From the NCBI GenBank assembly GCA_905182985.1, contig CAJJDN010000006.1, forward strand, positions 338,946 to 402,945: 64,000 nucleotides of DNA, given 5' to 3'. Below the pieces are notes generated by a model that was not told where the DNA came from, ran no database searches, and saw only the letters and a list, made by a program, of their open reading frames with translations. Origin of the DNA: Paramecium sonneborni. Lineage: Eukaryota > Ciliophora > Oligohymenophorea > Peniculida > Parameciidae. Below are positions 35,472-46,792 of the stretch, piece by piece (the first letter of the stretch is position 1; each line of letters starts with the position of its first letter). A program made the translations under genes and the position numbers.

Positions 35472-35521
35472 TAATTATATTGATAGAATTCGTGATATTT
35501 ATTTTTTTAGTGATAACTTGA
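34766..35521 (+). CDS. Tail-anchored Q-SNARE
   Basis: About 219 residues in five exons (introns of 21, 22, 26 and 26 nt). An N-terminal helical region is followed by a linker (VKTSTNKNYSDKSDTEM), a SNARE heptad motif of about 60 residues (EQDQILDNMLQTTDIMANNS, then NLALQEDKVILTKLNNN) whose centre holds a Gln suited to the zero layer, and a C-terminal membrane anchor (WIIILIEFVIFIFLVIT). This is the plan of a Qb/Qc or syntaxin-type SNARE in membrane fusion. The frame needs one fewer A in the seven-A run at about 35057-35063, most likely a homopolymer error. Its stop is 8 bp from the convergent neighbour. Confidence 0.75.
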
Positions 35522-35529
35522 ATTGATTT

Positions 35530-36529
35530 TCATAAATATTGCAATGACTCAAATATAAAACTATTATAAAATTTCACATATCCAAATTAAGCAATCACAT
35601 AATTTTTTTAAACAATCTACTTCAAATCTGAATATTGATAGTTTCTATGATAAGATAAAAGAATTTACAAATCATCAAGTTTAACATTTTAATTTTCACA
35701 TTTAATTTTGCATATTTGTTTTCTTATAATGGCCATTAATTATTTTTCAGTATCAGTCAAAGTATTCACAAATTCTTTTTACTTTTACAAGACAATATCT
35801 TATATAAAGAAAGATAGTAATACCATCATATTTTTTTGCATATTAAATAGAGTCTTAATTCCAGTCATATCTAAAATGTAATTATTTTCCATTATTAAAT
35901 TCTTTAATTTCCATAACATTGACACTATAATCATCTAACATATAATTTAAATTGTGTAATTCTTTGGCACTAATAAGAATTGTAGTTGTGTTAAATTTAT
36001 GAAGATTGCTTAAAATTTAACAGATAAAACATTATTTTTTATGAAGGGATAGATGTAAATTATGAATGGCAATAGTAGTTGGTTTTTATTATGTAAAATG
36101 AATAAGTTCATGTAGATTGTTAGTGCCAAATTACTACAAAGCCTATTCTTAAGTTTGAATTTCAGATTAGATATTAATGTAGATAGCTTATTAACTTTCT
36201 TTGATTGATTTATTAATGATGAATTTGAAGAAAGTAGAAATTCCATTCTATTTCATTCCATAATAGAGTATAAATGAATGTTGTTATATTTGATTTTTAA
36301 GAATGAGTTCGTCTAATGAATATTCAATGGGATATAATTTAGAAAATGAAGTTTATAATTGTTCTGTAAAATCACCAAGTTTATGAGTAGTTTCACTATA
36401 GATTGCCATAGCACCTAGAGTAATAAGAAACATATCCAAAATATATAACTTTTTTTTAGGATTGAGTTTAGTTATTTGAATAGTAAAACTGATAGCAAGA
36501 ATGATGACAGATGCAATAATTATATACAT
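35530..36529 (-). CDS. Membrane-anchored protein with a degenerate P-loop NTPase domain
   Basis: Two exons with a 25-nt intron encode 324 residues. Two N-terminal hydrophobic segments (MYIIIASVIILAISFTI and ILDMFLITLGAMAIY) precede a domain with STAND/ORC-like order: FILYYGMKQNGISTFFKFII sits where a Walker A loop would be but lacks the Lys (GIST instead of GKST), PTTIAIHNLHLSL sits where Walker B would be but lacks the Asp, and TTILISAKELHNL resembles sensor 1. The C-terminal 100 residues are helical. If the reading is right it is an inactive ATPase fold on a membrane. No family name can be given. Confidence 0.6.
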
Positions 36530-36657
36530 TAAAATAATTTATTTGTAAGTCTTATAAATATATAAAATATGAAATGAATTCTAGTTATAATTGAATAAGA
36601 GCAGAGAGATTTATTTAATTGTGAATAAATTTAAAATATATTTAAATCTTTTTTATT

Positions 36658-37276
36658 ATGGGAAAGAATTATAGAAATAGATCAAAGACATCTGACACTC
36701 CAAGAAAACCCTTTGAAAAGGAACGTCTTGACAATGAGTAATTAATAATAAATATTAAATTTTAGATTGTAAATTATTGGTAAATATGGACTCAAAAACA
36801 AGAGAGAAGTATGGAGAGTTCAACTTACATTGGCTAGAATTAGAAAGGCAGCAAGAGAATTGTTAACTCTTGATCCAAAAGATCCAAGAAGATTATTTGA
36901 AGGAGAAGCCTTGATTAGAAGAATGGTTCGTTATGGTTTATTATCAGAATAAGAAAGAAAGTTGGATTATGTTTTAGGTCTAACAACATAAAAAATGATG
37001 GAAAGAAGACTCTAAACATTTGTATTTAAAAGCAATTAAGCATCATCAATTCATCACGCTAGAACTTTAATTAGATAGCGACATTTTAGGTATAATATAA
37101 TATTATTATTATTATTTAGAGTTGGAAAGAGATTAGTAAACTCTCCATCATTTTTAGTAAGAGTAGAATCAGAAAAATTAGTTGATTTTGCTGTTACTTC
37201 ACCATTTGGATAAGGAAGAGAAGGTAGAAGAAAGAGAAAGAATGCTAAGAGAGCAAAACCAAATAAAGAAGAATGA
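36658..37276 (+). CDS. RPS9: Ribosomal protein S9 (uS4), small cytosolic subunit
   Basis: Three exons (28- and 30-nt introns) encode 186 residues. The sequence is RPS9 from end to end: [40 protein letters not shown], the S4 RNA-binding region around [20 protein letters not shown], and a Lys/Arg-rich tail. It binds 18S rRNA near the decoding region and acts early in 40S assembly. GC content is higher than in the neighbours, as expected for a highly expressed gene. The first intron splits the segment after ERLDNE, a position close to the 5' end. Confidence 0.96.
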
Positions 37277-37314
37277 AAACAATTTATTTTAGCATAAGTA
37301 CAATAATATCTATT

Positions 37315-37335
37315 TATATATATATATATATATAT
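37315..37335. repeat. TA dinucleotide run
   Basis: About ten TA units between the convergent RPS9 and Spt4 genes. A simple microsatellite, prone to length errors. Confidence 0.8.
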
Positions 37336-37344
37336 CTTTCATTA

Positions 37345-37653
37345 TCAATCTGCTTATACATCTATTGCATATAATCCTGGATGAATACTTCTTGGATTTC
37401 CCAATTTTCTCATTACCCAACTTTAAGATGGTTTCAATACACATATTAAACTATTTTTATTTATAACTAAATTTTACCCTGAAAATAATTTTGTCTAAGA
37501 AGCATTACAAGAGTTTGGACATTCTACTTCTCTATTCCATTGTTCCATTGTCATAACCATTCCACATTACTAACATGCTTTCAAGTCTTTTGTTTATTTT
37601 GGTATTACAAATTTCTTTTCATCATATTCTGATATCTCTGATTCTGACTGCAT
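37345..37653 (-). CDS. SPT4: Transcription elongation factor Spt4
   Basis: Two exons with a 27-nt intron encode 93 residues. The N-terminal zinc finger has CQQC followed by CPNSC, and the fold continues through SGLICVLKPSQSWVMRKL and NPRSIHPGLYAIDVQA, which is the conserved Spt4 core ending (PEDSWVSKWQ...KPGVYAVSV). Spt4 pairs with the NGN domain of Spt5 as DSIF on RNA polymerase II. The protein is slightly shorter than the family because the C-terminus stops just after this strand. Placement next to RPS9 has no functional meaning that I can see. Confidence 0.9.
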
Positions 37654-37709
37654 TTTGGTGTGTTTATTATTATAAATTATTCAAAGCAAAATTATTTATA
37701 AATAACTTA

Positions 37710-38365
37710 TCATTGTTTTTATTTTCTTTTCTTATTCTTCTTTACTTTATTCTAAATTATAAATTAATAATTTTCCTCCAGATTCTATAAATTATAAGCT
37801 TCCTTATAATCCTTAAACTATATTTGATCCCAATTATTTGATAATATTAAATTCAAACAAATGTTCAAATTATTAATCTAATCATCATTTTATTTATATA
37901 CTTCTTGAAACATTTCTAAACTATTTCTAAATTTCAAATTGCTTATCTATTCTGATATTTAATCATAAATAAACCATTTTAGGTTAAACTACTAATCTGT
38001 CTAACGAATTGTACGCATCATATATTAATTGGCTCTATTTTAATTATTCATTAAGATTCTTATATCTTCATCAAAAAATTATTCATTCACTAATTCAAAA
38101 TGAGATTCCTCAAACTAAATAAAATATCAATTTAATTATATACAAAATCTTGCTCCTTTTCTATTGGCTTTTCAAATTCTGATATATCCTATATCTTATT
38201 TTCAATCAAAACTTTATTCACAATCTATTTACAAAATGGACATATTTCTTTTGGTAAAACTGCAATTTTAAAACATTCTAAACATATTTTATGTTTGCAA
38301 TTCATTTCTACTGTCCTACTTTCATCATTGAAACATATTTCACAGAGTTCTTTTATGAAATCCAT
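37710..38365 (-). CDS. RING-finger protein
   Basis: Two exons with a 29-nt intron encode 208 residues. The N-terminal 50 residues form a C3HC4 RING: CEIC, then C-K-H, CLEC and CPFC with normal spacing, which indicates an E3 ubiquitin ligase recruiting an E2. The rest is helical and acidic, then Asn/Gln-rich, ending in a basic Lys-rich tail (KVKKNKKRKQKQ). No substrate-binding domain is recognised. The gap to Spt4 downstream on the same strand is 56 bp. Confidence 0.85.
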
Positions 38366-38403
38366 AAATACGAAATAATTTTATTAAATTCTTTAATTAT
38401 TTC

Positions 38404-38660
38404 TCAAACGCTTTATTTATTCAATAAACATATAAATTTTAATTGTATTTATAATATATATTAACACAGTCCTTTCCTTAAAGGTATTCTTTTATAATTA
38501 TCATTGAAAGTAATTGTGAATTCCTATTTCTTAATCAACCTTGGTTGATAAGCTGATTTAATATCTGGCACAATTTGCTATACTTTATAAAATTACTTCT
38601 TCTAATTTTTATTTAAGGTTTTATTTATTATTTTATTACAAATCAAATGTGAAAGTTCAA
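38404..38660 (-). CDS. Short protein-like ORF, no credible start
   Basis: Reads HLICNKIINKTLNKNQKKQF, then VPDIKSAYQPRLIKKQEFTI and FNDNYKRIPLRKGLC, which looks like real protein. An upstream exon with ATG at about 38715 joined by an intron of about 37 nt was tried but the phase does not fit. It may be a small gene with an indel or a remnant. The C-terminus after KGLC is doubtful. Confidence 0.35.
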
Positions 38661-39901
38661 ACTATAAAAATAAATATTATCAATAATATATTAAAAACTA
38701 AAAGTATCCTTCATTATGCTATTTGGAATTTTATGATTATTTTATTTTAATAATAAATTTTTTTATTGCTTATTTCATATTCATACCAAAATTTTTCTTT
38801 ATTAAAATTATCTATTTTTACCCTTTATCTATATTTATTTTTGCATTGTATTATATTTTGGTATAAAATTTAATTTCTATCCTCAAATATTATTTACTCA
38901 AATTATATAAAAAATATTGATACTCTCTTATTTCATAAATATCATCCTTTGTGAAAAATTAATGAATCTTTTTTTTGTTTAAATATTATAAAGCTATTAG
39001 GGTTTGATATAAAAATAGAAAATTTTCTGTAAATATCACTGTCATTCTTATTGGAATTCTTTTATTTAAAAATAAATGATAAAATTCTTAAATTTTTTAT
39101 TACTTTTAAAATTTCCATCGTTTATTCTAACTAAAGAGAATTAATAAGATATTCAACTAATAATTTAATTAATTTTATTTTTCTTTTTAACCCAAAATTA
39201 AGTGAAATATATAATTTTTGTCAATTATAACAACTACTCAAAAGAAAAAAAATTTGAATTCGGAATATGTCTGCTCAAATGTGATATAAAAAATTTTGAA
39301 AATACTTTTTTGAAATAAACCTAGTTAATAATTATTTATAAAGGCTTTAATTTATCAATTTAGGTATTGAAATTAAACATGTCTTATTGTTTTAATTAAT
39401 CTCAATAACAATTATAAGAATGAAATATCATAAATAAATATGATTAAAGAACTTATGTAGAAATGTAGATTATAATCAAAATATTTTTGAAAACTAATCC
39501 AGAATTCTTTAATTCTTAGTAGCCTTATATAGAATTTTACAAAATTGTATATACATAAAAAGAAACTTCACTATGCAATTTAAGTAAGTATAAAATTATT
39601 CAAATAATTATTGAAAATTAAAAAAAATAATTTAGAGTTAAATATATTGATTAGATATTGAGAAAATGAAGTAATAATTTTAAATAGTTTAGATTCAAGT
39701 TTAAATGAAAATCTTTTTATAAATAAAAAAAATAAAATATGATATAGAATAATTTATAAATATAACTAATTAAATTTATTAATATATAGTATTTGATTAA
39801 ATTGATAATCCAGAGATAGAATATAATATCTCATAATAATGAAACATATATTAATATTAAATATTATAATAATTAGATAATTTATTTTATTTAAAACTTC
39901 A
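38661..39901. other. Long AT-rich intergenic region
   Basis: About 1.2 kb with no gene I can support. A plus-strand open stretch around 39255-39420 has about 55 codons but ordinary AT-driven composition. This is one of the longest non-coding stretches of the window. Confidence 0.45.
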
Positions 39902-41464
39902 TCATTTAGGATTATTATTACTTGGTTAAAAACTTTGACTAGCCCCATTTTATCGATTAATACCAATAGGTTGAAATTGTCCACCAGGAGGTTGAATTTG
40001 TCCACCAGGAGGTTGAATTTGTCCACCAGGAGGTTGAAATTGTCCAATTGGACCTCGCGGTTGAAAAGGACCATCAGATTGAAATTGTACACCAGGAGGT
40101 GGAATAGGACGACCCCCAGCAGTAGAGGACATACCACCAGTACCAATAGATGGATTTGTTACCTGTTATTATCTATAAGGCTCTTAAGCCTAAACTTCAA
40201 AAATCTCTATATCATAAATGTCAAATAATAAGCAATCTGAGAGATATTCTTAATTATTCCATATATCAGATCCACTTATATCAAACCCATTTCCTAAATT
40301 AGATGTACATTTTGTGAATGTTGAATTTATAAGGATATCTCCTTCTCCAAAATTAATTATCCAAGATGACAAATCAGCATTTAGGTTTATTTTTAAGGCT
40401 TACTTATTTAGTTTTAATTAAAAATATTTTTCTTTGTTCATTTAAAATAGAATTGAATTCTATGGAAAAGCTTTACAATTATAAACTCCAAAAATGCTTT
40501 TATTCTTTGTTTAAATTATTGTTATTGTATCTTTAATTTATAATTCATTGATTTCTTATAATTTTTGATAATTTGATCCATTCTAAGTAAATCTATAGAT
40601 TCTATTCATAGCCTTATGAAAATTTTCTTCATTTCCTGGTGCTATTTTTTGAATGATCTTCTCAAGATATGGAGTGGCTAAAGAAGATTTTGAAAATTTA
40701 TAATCCGAAAATGTTCTTTCTTTCATTGTTTCAATTGACTATAATAATTCATTAAAAATAACATTAAATCTATCTAAGTTAAAACTAATTAATAAAAATT
40801 AATATTTACAATTATTTTTGAGTACTGATTATTTTTTCTATATCAATTTTCATTTTATCATCATTTGTGGTATTAATTTTTGCAACAAATTCTTCTGCTG
40901 TTTTATTTAATTCTTCAAATTTAAAAGGACTTCTTTAAAAAGAACCATCAAGGAATTTTTCCTTAAATTCCTTACAATCAAAATATTCATTAAGAGCTTC
41001 TGTTTTTGCCCATTTTTCAACATCTGCTAAATATAATTTATATTTCTCATAAAGTAAAATTTCAAGATCATCAATTATTGATGTTAATTCTTCCCTAAGC
41101 CTAGTTATCATCTAAATATTTATAATTCAATACATTTTAAATAAATTTCTCACTTAAATATGGAAAGTGATTTTTAGCATAGTTGAAAAACTCTTATTTT
41201 TTATCACTATCAAATTTTGTATTTTTGAATGCTTCGAATATGTTACCATTTATCAACTTAAGTTTTAATATAAAGAATAAATACTTCTTAGATATCACAA
41301 CAATATTACTAATAAGAACTATATTTTCCTAAATAGCATTCATCACAAAATAATCTTCTTTTAATAGTACCCTTATCTTTTTTTATCATCAAATATTTAA
41401 TCATCTCTCCTTTATGAAAATGTTGATCATCTTCACAGTAAATACTTTTTTACCTTTCTTTCAT
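39902..41464 (-). CDS. B-box zinc finger / TLDc-domain protein with PGQ repeat tail
   Basis: Four exons (introns of 28, 22 and 25 nt) encode 495 residues. The N-terminus carries a B-box-like zinc site (CEDDQHFHKG, then CDEC and CCD). A helical coiled region follows (about 60-210). A TLDc domain spans about 230-400: DTITIIQTKNKSIFGVYNCK, LNADLSSWIINFGEGD, and the end NGFDISGSDIWNNQEYL with LFDIYDIEIFEV. TLDc proteins (OXR1/TLDC family) bind and regulate the V-ATPase and act in oxidative resistance. The last 80 residues are Pro/Gly/Gln-rich repeats. This combination is common in ciliates and unusual elsewhere. Confidence 0.82.
39969..40052. repeat. 21-bp tandem repeat coding for a Q-(F/I)-Q-P-P-G-G unit
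   Basis: Four consecutive 21-bp units, the last diverged, inside the TLDc gene. Each encodes seven residues of the form GQ(F/I)QPPG on the minus strand. The unit is much more GC-rich than its surroundings. Confidence 0.85.
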
Positions 41465-42043
41465 TTTTAATAGAATTAGAAAAAATTATTAATTAATCAT
41501 TTATGAAAAATTTAACTTATATAGTATAGTAATTATTTTTGATAGAAAAAAGTATTTTTTCTAATTTCAATTAGCATTCTTTAAAAAAAAAAAAAGATTA
41601 CTTCAAATTGCTATTTATTCGATTAAATCTAAATTAATTATATATTACGATTATTTTTTGAAAATGATGAAATAAATGAAATTTATGGAATAAATAAAAC
41701 AGATGTTCGATAATATAATCGAGAAATAAAACATTGAGATAGTAACTTGAAAATTTGATTTATATAAGAATTAATGTTTTTACTTTTTAGACAAGTATTA
41801 TTTTTTCAAAAATTATTTTAAGTGAATAATTCAGAAGGTAATAACACAAAAAAAAGAGGATTGATATTAAGTATTAAAGAATATTGTGTTTAATTATATC
41901 CCGATAATGAAGTTTTAATTTCTGAATTTAATGGACTCATTAAAATAAGCTTAAAAACTAGAAGAAAATCAAGAAACAACTAATAATGGTATTTATTCAT
42001 AAAACATAAGACCTAGGTATCAAAATCAAATAACTAGATTAAG
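41465..42043. other. Intergenic region with possible 5' exons of the next gene
   Basis: From about 41850 the plus strand is open in the same frame as the gene at 42044 and reads well (GLILSIKEYCVQLYPDNEVL, SEFNGLIKISLKTRRKS), so that gene may begin further upstream. A candidate first exon at 41703 (MFDNIIEKQNIEI) cannot be joined with confidence. Confidence 0.45.
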
Positions 42044-43170
42044 ATGAGCTAGCAAACTCTTTATTATATAAATGTATGTGAAAAATGTCTATCTATCATC
42101 TTAGAATTTTCATTTATTTTGAACCATCTTCTTAGAGTAATGACTAAAAATGAATAAAGTTATCGATACAAAATGCATTTAGGATTGTGCAAAATGATGG
42201 AGTTTAATGAATTAGAATTAGTATATTGGCATTTATTGAATTTGTAATTTGACTATGGTAAAAAATTACAGCCAAACTATTCATAAGAGATAAAGTATTG
42301 ATATAATTTTGAAATAGAACTTGTGCATTCAACTATTTTAAAGATTTTCTTAAAATATAGGCAGAATTTATACCTGATATTTCATTATATAAGAGAGAGT
42401 TACTATTTGTAACATTATCAGCATTTTACACTATAAAATTAATGAGAAATAATTAAAAGTTTGATAAGATAGGAGAGTTTATAAAAGAAGAAAAATTTTG
42501 TGAGTTATTTAAAAGAATTGAACCTGCTTTCACAAATGTTTCACAATAATTAACATTATACATAGTCAATCAAAAATATATGGAAATGACAAAGTTGGAA
42601 GAACCATTGGAAGAATAATAAACAAATTATAATTTTATAGTGGAATAGATCTTAGAAATGGCGCCTGCTTATTAGAAAGATGAAGAATTACCAGTAACTA
42701 AGAAAGTAAAGAGATAAAAAAAGTTAATGGTAAGAAGAACAGAAACTATACAGAAATAAGAATTAGAATAACAATAAAAAATAGAGTAATAATCATAACA
42801 AATACAATAATTATCTCAATAATCGTAATATTAAGGTCAATAATAATAAATTGATTAATAATATTTAAATTAGCCAATAGGATCATCAATACAATTTTCA
42901 AGATACAATTAAAAAGAAAATTAGTCATACAATCAAATGAATTAATCTTAAATTCAACAAGATTAATTTATTATAAATGAAAGATCTTCTTTTTAGCAAT
43001 ATGATAGATAAAATTCTTTTGCAATGCAATTGAGATCAAGATACTTCAATAACTTCAGTTAAGAAAGTCTTTAAGCATATTCTAATTAATATTATCCAAC
43101 ACCTTAATAAGAACAATATACATCAAGAAATCAAAAATCAATATAATGGATGAGTAAGAATGGAAAATGA
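42044..43170 (+). CDS. Gln-rich protein with helical N-terminal domain
   Basis: Two exons with one 23-nt intron encode 367 residues from ATG 42044. The first 210 residues are helical (VCEKCLSIILEFSFILNHLL, KMHLGLCKMMEFNELELVYW, LYKRELLFVTLSAFYTIK). A basic stretch follows (TKKVKRQKKLMVRRTE), then about 120 residues of Gln/Asn/Ser-rich low complexity with most Gln as TAA or TAG. No domain is recognised. The true start may be upstream (see 41465-42043). Convergent with the DHHC-family gene, 28 bp apart. Confidence 0.65.
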
Positions 43171-43198
43171 ATAATGAATATCTATATCTAATATGAAT

Positions 43199-44522
43199 TC
43201 AATATAACTCACTTTAAAATTATTTCTCAGAAACTAATTTAATTAAATTAGTAAAATAATTCTTTAATGAAGCCTTTTATTTAAGAAACTAAACCTAAAG
43301 ATTTGCATTTCTACTCTATTTTTTATTTAAACGATATTCTTTTCTTTATTAGAAAATATATTCTATTTTCTCTTTTGATAAATTGCCCTTTAATTAAATA
43401 TTATCGTTAATTTCTTATATAATTTATTTTCTCAATTCTATATCATCCTGAGACTCCATTACTAATTAATTTTTTTAATCTTAAATTATTTGTTCTTTAT
43501 CCTCTGAAGTTCTCGTTTAATGAGAAAATCCATTAATTAGATTAATTTGTTTTTCTAAAGTTGACCATTCATTTAAATTAACTCCAATTGATATATGATA
43601 AGATTATAAAATTGCAACAGCAAAAGCTCTAAATAATAATTGAATTAGATAAAATACACTGAAGCCCCAGGAAAAGTAATAATTACAAAAATTAGACTAC
43701 AAAAATAGTTTTCATAATAGTTTTTTTCGAAATTGTATACTTGATATAAGCAAACACAAAAGCAAATGATTATTATCCAATTGATAATAGTCTAAAAAAT
43801 ACTTTTTCGACTGTAATATAATTATAATTCTTACTTTAAAGAACAATAAAACGATATTATTAAACCCAGAACTGCACCTTAAAGTATTTATGATTAATAT
43901 AATCTTTCTAAAGCTTCAGACATTTTAAACATTTAAAATGTGTGTTAAAATAGTGTACAATACCAGATTATAAATTAAATGATAAGAGTATAAATCCAAC
44001 TTATAAAATACTTGTAATTTCTTTATCCTATACAATTGCTCATAAGTGTAAAATGACTATAATGATACTGTAAATACATACTGATCATACAACTTTACAC
44101 AATTATTACAATTATCACAATGATTAGTTTTTGGAGGTCTGATAACTTTACATTTTGAACAAAATCTTTCTTAAAAGTAGTCTTTATTTTCAAAAATTCT
44201 CACATTATCATTATCATTAGATTATATTGTTTTTACAGATTCTTCATCATTTAGTTAAAGCCTTCTTACTACTCCTGGTTCTGTAAATGTTCCACATAAG
44301 TAACTATACAAGAAAAGGACAATACATATCCAATTCAATGAATTTGCTAAATAATAATCTACAGAAAAATAATAGATAAAATAATCTAATTGATATAATT
44401 AGATTTTTACATTAAAGAAATGTATAAGAAACTAAGACAACTAATATGATTCTAGCATCAGTAATTGATCCTATCCAAAGCTTTCCAACCAACAGAGAAT
44501 TTTCAAAATGTTATGTTCGCAT
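43199..44522 (-). CDS. DHHC-family membrane protein with a DHHF motif
   Basis: Five exons (introns of 25, 25, 24 and 29 nt; total fits the frame) encode 406 residues. Hydrophobic segments flank a Cys-rich domain: CSKCKVIRPPKTNHCDNCNN CV (split here), then LYDHHFTLMSNCIGQRNYKY. In active S-acyltransferases this reads DHHCPW; here the catalytic Cys is Phe (codon TTT, + strand 44050-44052). The structural Cys and His remain. The intron at 44057-44081 falls exactly inside the motif. After the last membrane segments, the SIGVNLNEWSTLEKQ stretch matches the TTxE region. It is probably a non-catalytic binding protein. Its 5' end lies in duplicated contig sequence. Confidence 0.85.
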
Positions 44523-45623
44523 TAAGTTGATGATTATATTATTATTATTTATTTATCAGTATTCTATAATTTATTCTATTTTACAATATGCTTTTCATAT
44601 CCAAAAATAATCTAATAAAATGTATTGAAATCATTCCTCTTGAATTAATATATAATTTAAATTGTTAATTAGATGAATAAAGAAAACGAACTAATTAATA
44701 TATCTGAGCTTACTTGCTACATACAAATAAAAAAGAAAAAGTTGGTAGATATTTAATTATCGAATGAATTGTAATTAAAAGCTGTTGAAACATCTGATAA
44801 GAAATAATAACAAATCAAAGATAATCACAATGAATTAGTAAAAATGTCTAGCGATTAACATTGATAATATTATTATCCAAATTGAATGTTTACCTTACAA
44901 GCAAATTATGGGATAATACATTTTGACAGAGTTTATAAAAAAGTGAATGAGAATAGAATTCTTAGAGGTTTAATAGAAAGATTGCGATTTATAAATTAAA
45001 ATGTTTACATTGTTTTATTGAAAAATGAATATTAATCAATTTAATCTACATAAAGGGGCTTTATCTCCTTAATCAATATCAATTACTTATTAACGAGCAA
45101 AACTCCTAATAAATAGCATTCAAAATAGCCAACATAGTAACTTCTTAGAAATTTGAAATAAAGTTAATGAAAACTAATTAGAAAAAATAATTATTAAACA
45201 TAATGATTAAATAGAGATTCATCATTAGATATAAATGATAAATATTATTTACCAACTTTTAAAAAATGATGATATTAAATGATTATTTTTATATACATAA
45301 ATCTTTGCATCTTCAAATTGAATTTCTATGCGGCAATCAACAATTTTTATGATTCTAAATAATTAACCATTTTTAAAAATCATCAAAACAAAATTTCAGA
45401 CTAATTAATCTTCATAAAAATATTCTAATTAGTCTTGAATTTTACTGATATAATTAATTTATCTTTATTTTTTAAATACAAAGAGTTTAATCTTTTCAAT
45501 ATTCCTAGTTAGATAGAAATTTATTTATTTAATAATATTATTTTATTTATGGTTTGAAGATTTTAAATCAGTTTAAATTCATTAAATAAATAATCATTTT
45601 TCAAAGCAATGTTAGTTGTTATG
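44472..45623. repeat. Direct repeat, left copy, flanking an N gap
   Basis: Identical to 45641-46792 (offset 1169). It holds the 5' end of the DHHC-family gene, an unresolved hypothetical gene and the first 15 bases of MPDU1. Confidence 0.9.
44673..45282 (+). CDS. Hypothetical gene with unresolved exons (left copy)
   Basis: Protein-like pieces occur in order: an ATG at 44673 with NKENELINISELTCYIQIKK, a stretch NYGIIHFDRVYKKVNENRIL with GLIERLRFINQ, and an ATG at 45025 with NLHKGALSPQSISITYQRAK, then after a 27-nt intron NENQLEKIIIKHNDQIEIHH to TGA 45280-45282. I cannot splice the first two pieces to the third with normal introns, so these may be one gene or two. No family is recognised. Confidence 0.4.
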
Positions 45624-45640
45624 NNNNNNNNNNNNNNNNN
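45624..45640. other. Assembly gap (17 N)
   Basis: Seventeen N between identical 1152-bp contig ends. Confidence 0.95.
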
Positions 45641-46792
45641 TATCCAAAGCTTTCCAACCAACAGAGAATTTTCAAAATGTTATGTTCGCATTAAGTTGAT
45701 GATTATATTATTATTATTTATTTATCAGTATTCTATAATTTATTCTATTTTACAATATGCTTTTCATATCCAAAAATAATCTAATAAAATGTATTGAAAT
45801 CATTCCTCTTGAATTAATATATAATTTAAATTGTTAATTAGATGAATAAAGAAAACGAACTAATTAATATATCTGAGCTTACTTGCTACATACAAATAAA
45901 AAAGAAAAAGTTGGTAGATATTTAATTATCGAATGAATTGTAATTAAAAGCTGTTGAAACATCTGATAAGAAATAATAACAAATCAAAGATAATCACAAT
46001 GAATTAGTAAAAATGTCTAGCGATTAACATTGATAATATTATTATCCAAATTGAATGTTTACCTTACAAGCAAATTATGGGATAATACATTTTGACAGAG
46101 TTTATAAAAAAGTGAATGAGAATAGAATTCTTAGAGGTTTAATAGAAAGATTGCGATTTATAAATTAAAATGTTTACATTGTTTTATTGAAAAATGAATA
46201 TTAATCAATTTAATCTACATAAAGGGGCTTTATCTCCTTAATCAATATCAATTACTTATTAACGAGCAAAACTCCTAATAAATAGCATTCAAAATAGCCA
46301 ACATAGTAACTTCTTAGAAATTTGAAATAAAGTTAATGAAAACTAATTAGAAAAAATAATTATTAAACATAATGATTAAATAGAGATTCATCATTAGATA
46401 TAAATGATAAATATTATTTACCAACTTTTAAAAAATGATGATATTAAATGATTATTTTTATATACATAAATCTTTGCATCTTCAAATTGAATTTCTATGC
46501 GGCAATCAACAATTTTTATGATTCTAAATAATTAACCATTTTTAAAAATCATCAAAACAAAATTTCAGACTAATTAATCTTCATAAAAATATTCTAATTA
46601 GTCTTGAATTTTACTGATATAATTAATTTATCTTTATTTTTTAAATACAAAGAGTTTAATCTTTTCAATATTCCTAGTTAGATAGAAATTTATTTATTTA
46701 ATAATATTATTTTATTTATGGTTTGAAGATTTTAAATCAGTTTAAATTCATTAAATAAATAATCATTTTTCAAAGCAATGTTAGTTGTTATG
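45641..46792. repeat. Direct repeat, right copy, flanking an N gap
   Basis: Second copy of 44472-45623. Its first 51 bp duplicate the start of the DHHC-family gene (truncated). The hypothetical gene reappears at 45842-46451. Confidence 0.9.
45842..46451 (+). pseudogene. Second copy of the hypothetical gene (assembly artefact)
   Basis: Identical to 44673-45282, including introns and flanks. Only one of the two copies is likely to exist in the genome. Confidence 0.75.

Noticed and set aside
3400..36000. Retained internal eliminated sequences (TA-flanked IES) as the cause of frame breaks
   Set aside because: The breaks are one base at homopolymers and do not show TA-bounded insertions of 26 bp or more; indel errors are simpler.
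39935..40228. Plus-strand frame with repeated Leu/Arg/Ser units
   Set aside because: Shadow of the 21-bp coding repeat of the TLDc gene on the other strand; the minus strand has the continuous domain-bearing frame.
18266..46792. Three segmental duplications of about 1.1 kb
   Set aside because: Each is perfectly identical, ends exactly at N runs, and truncates genes; assembly overlap explains all of them better than real tandem duplication.
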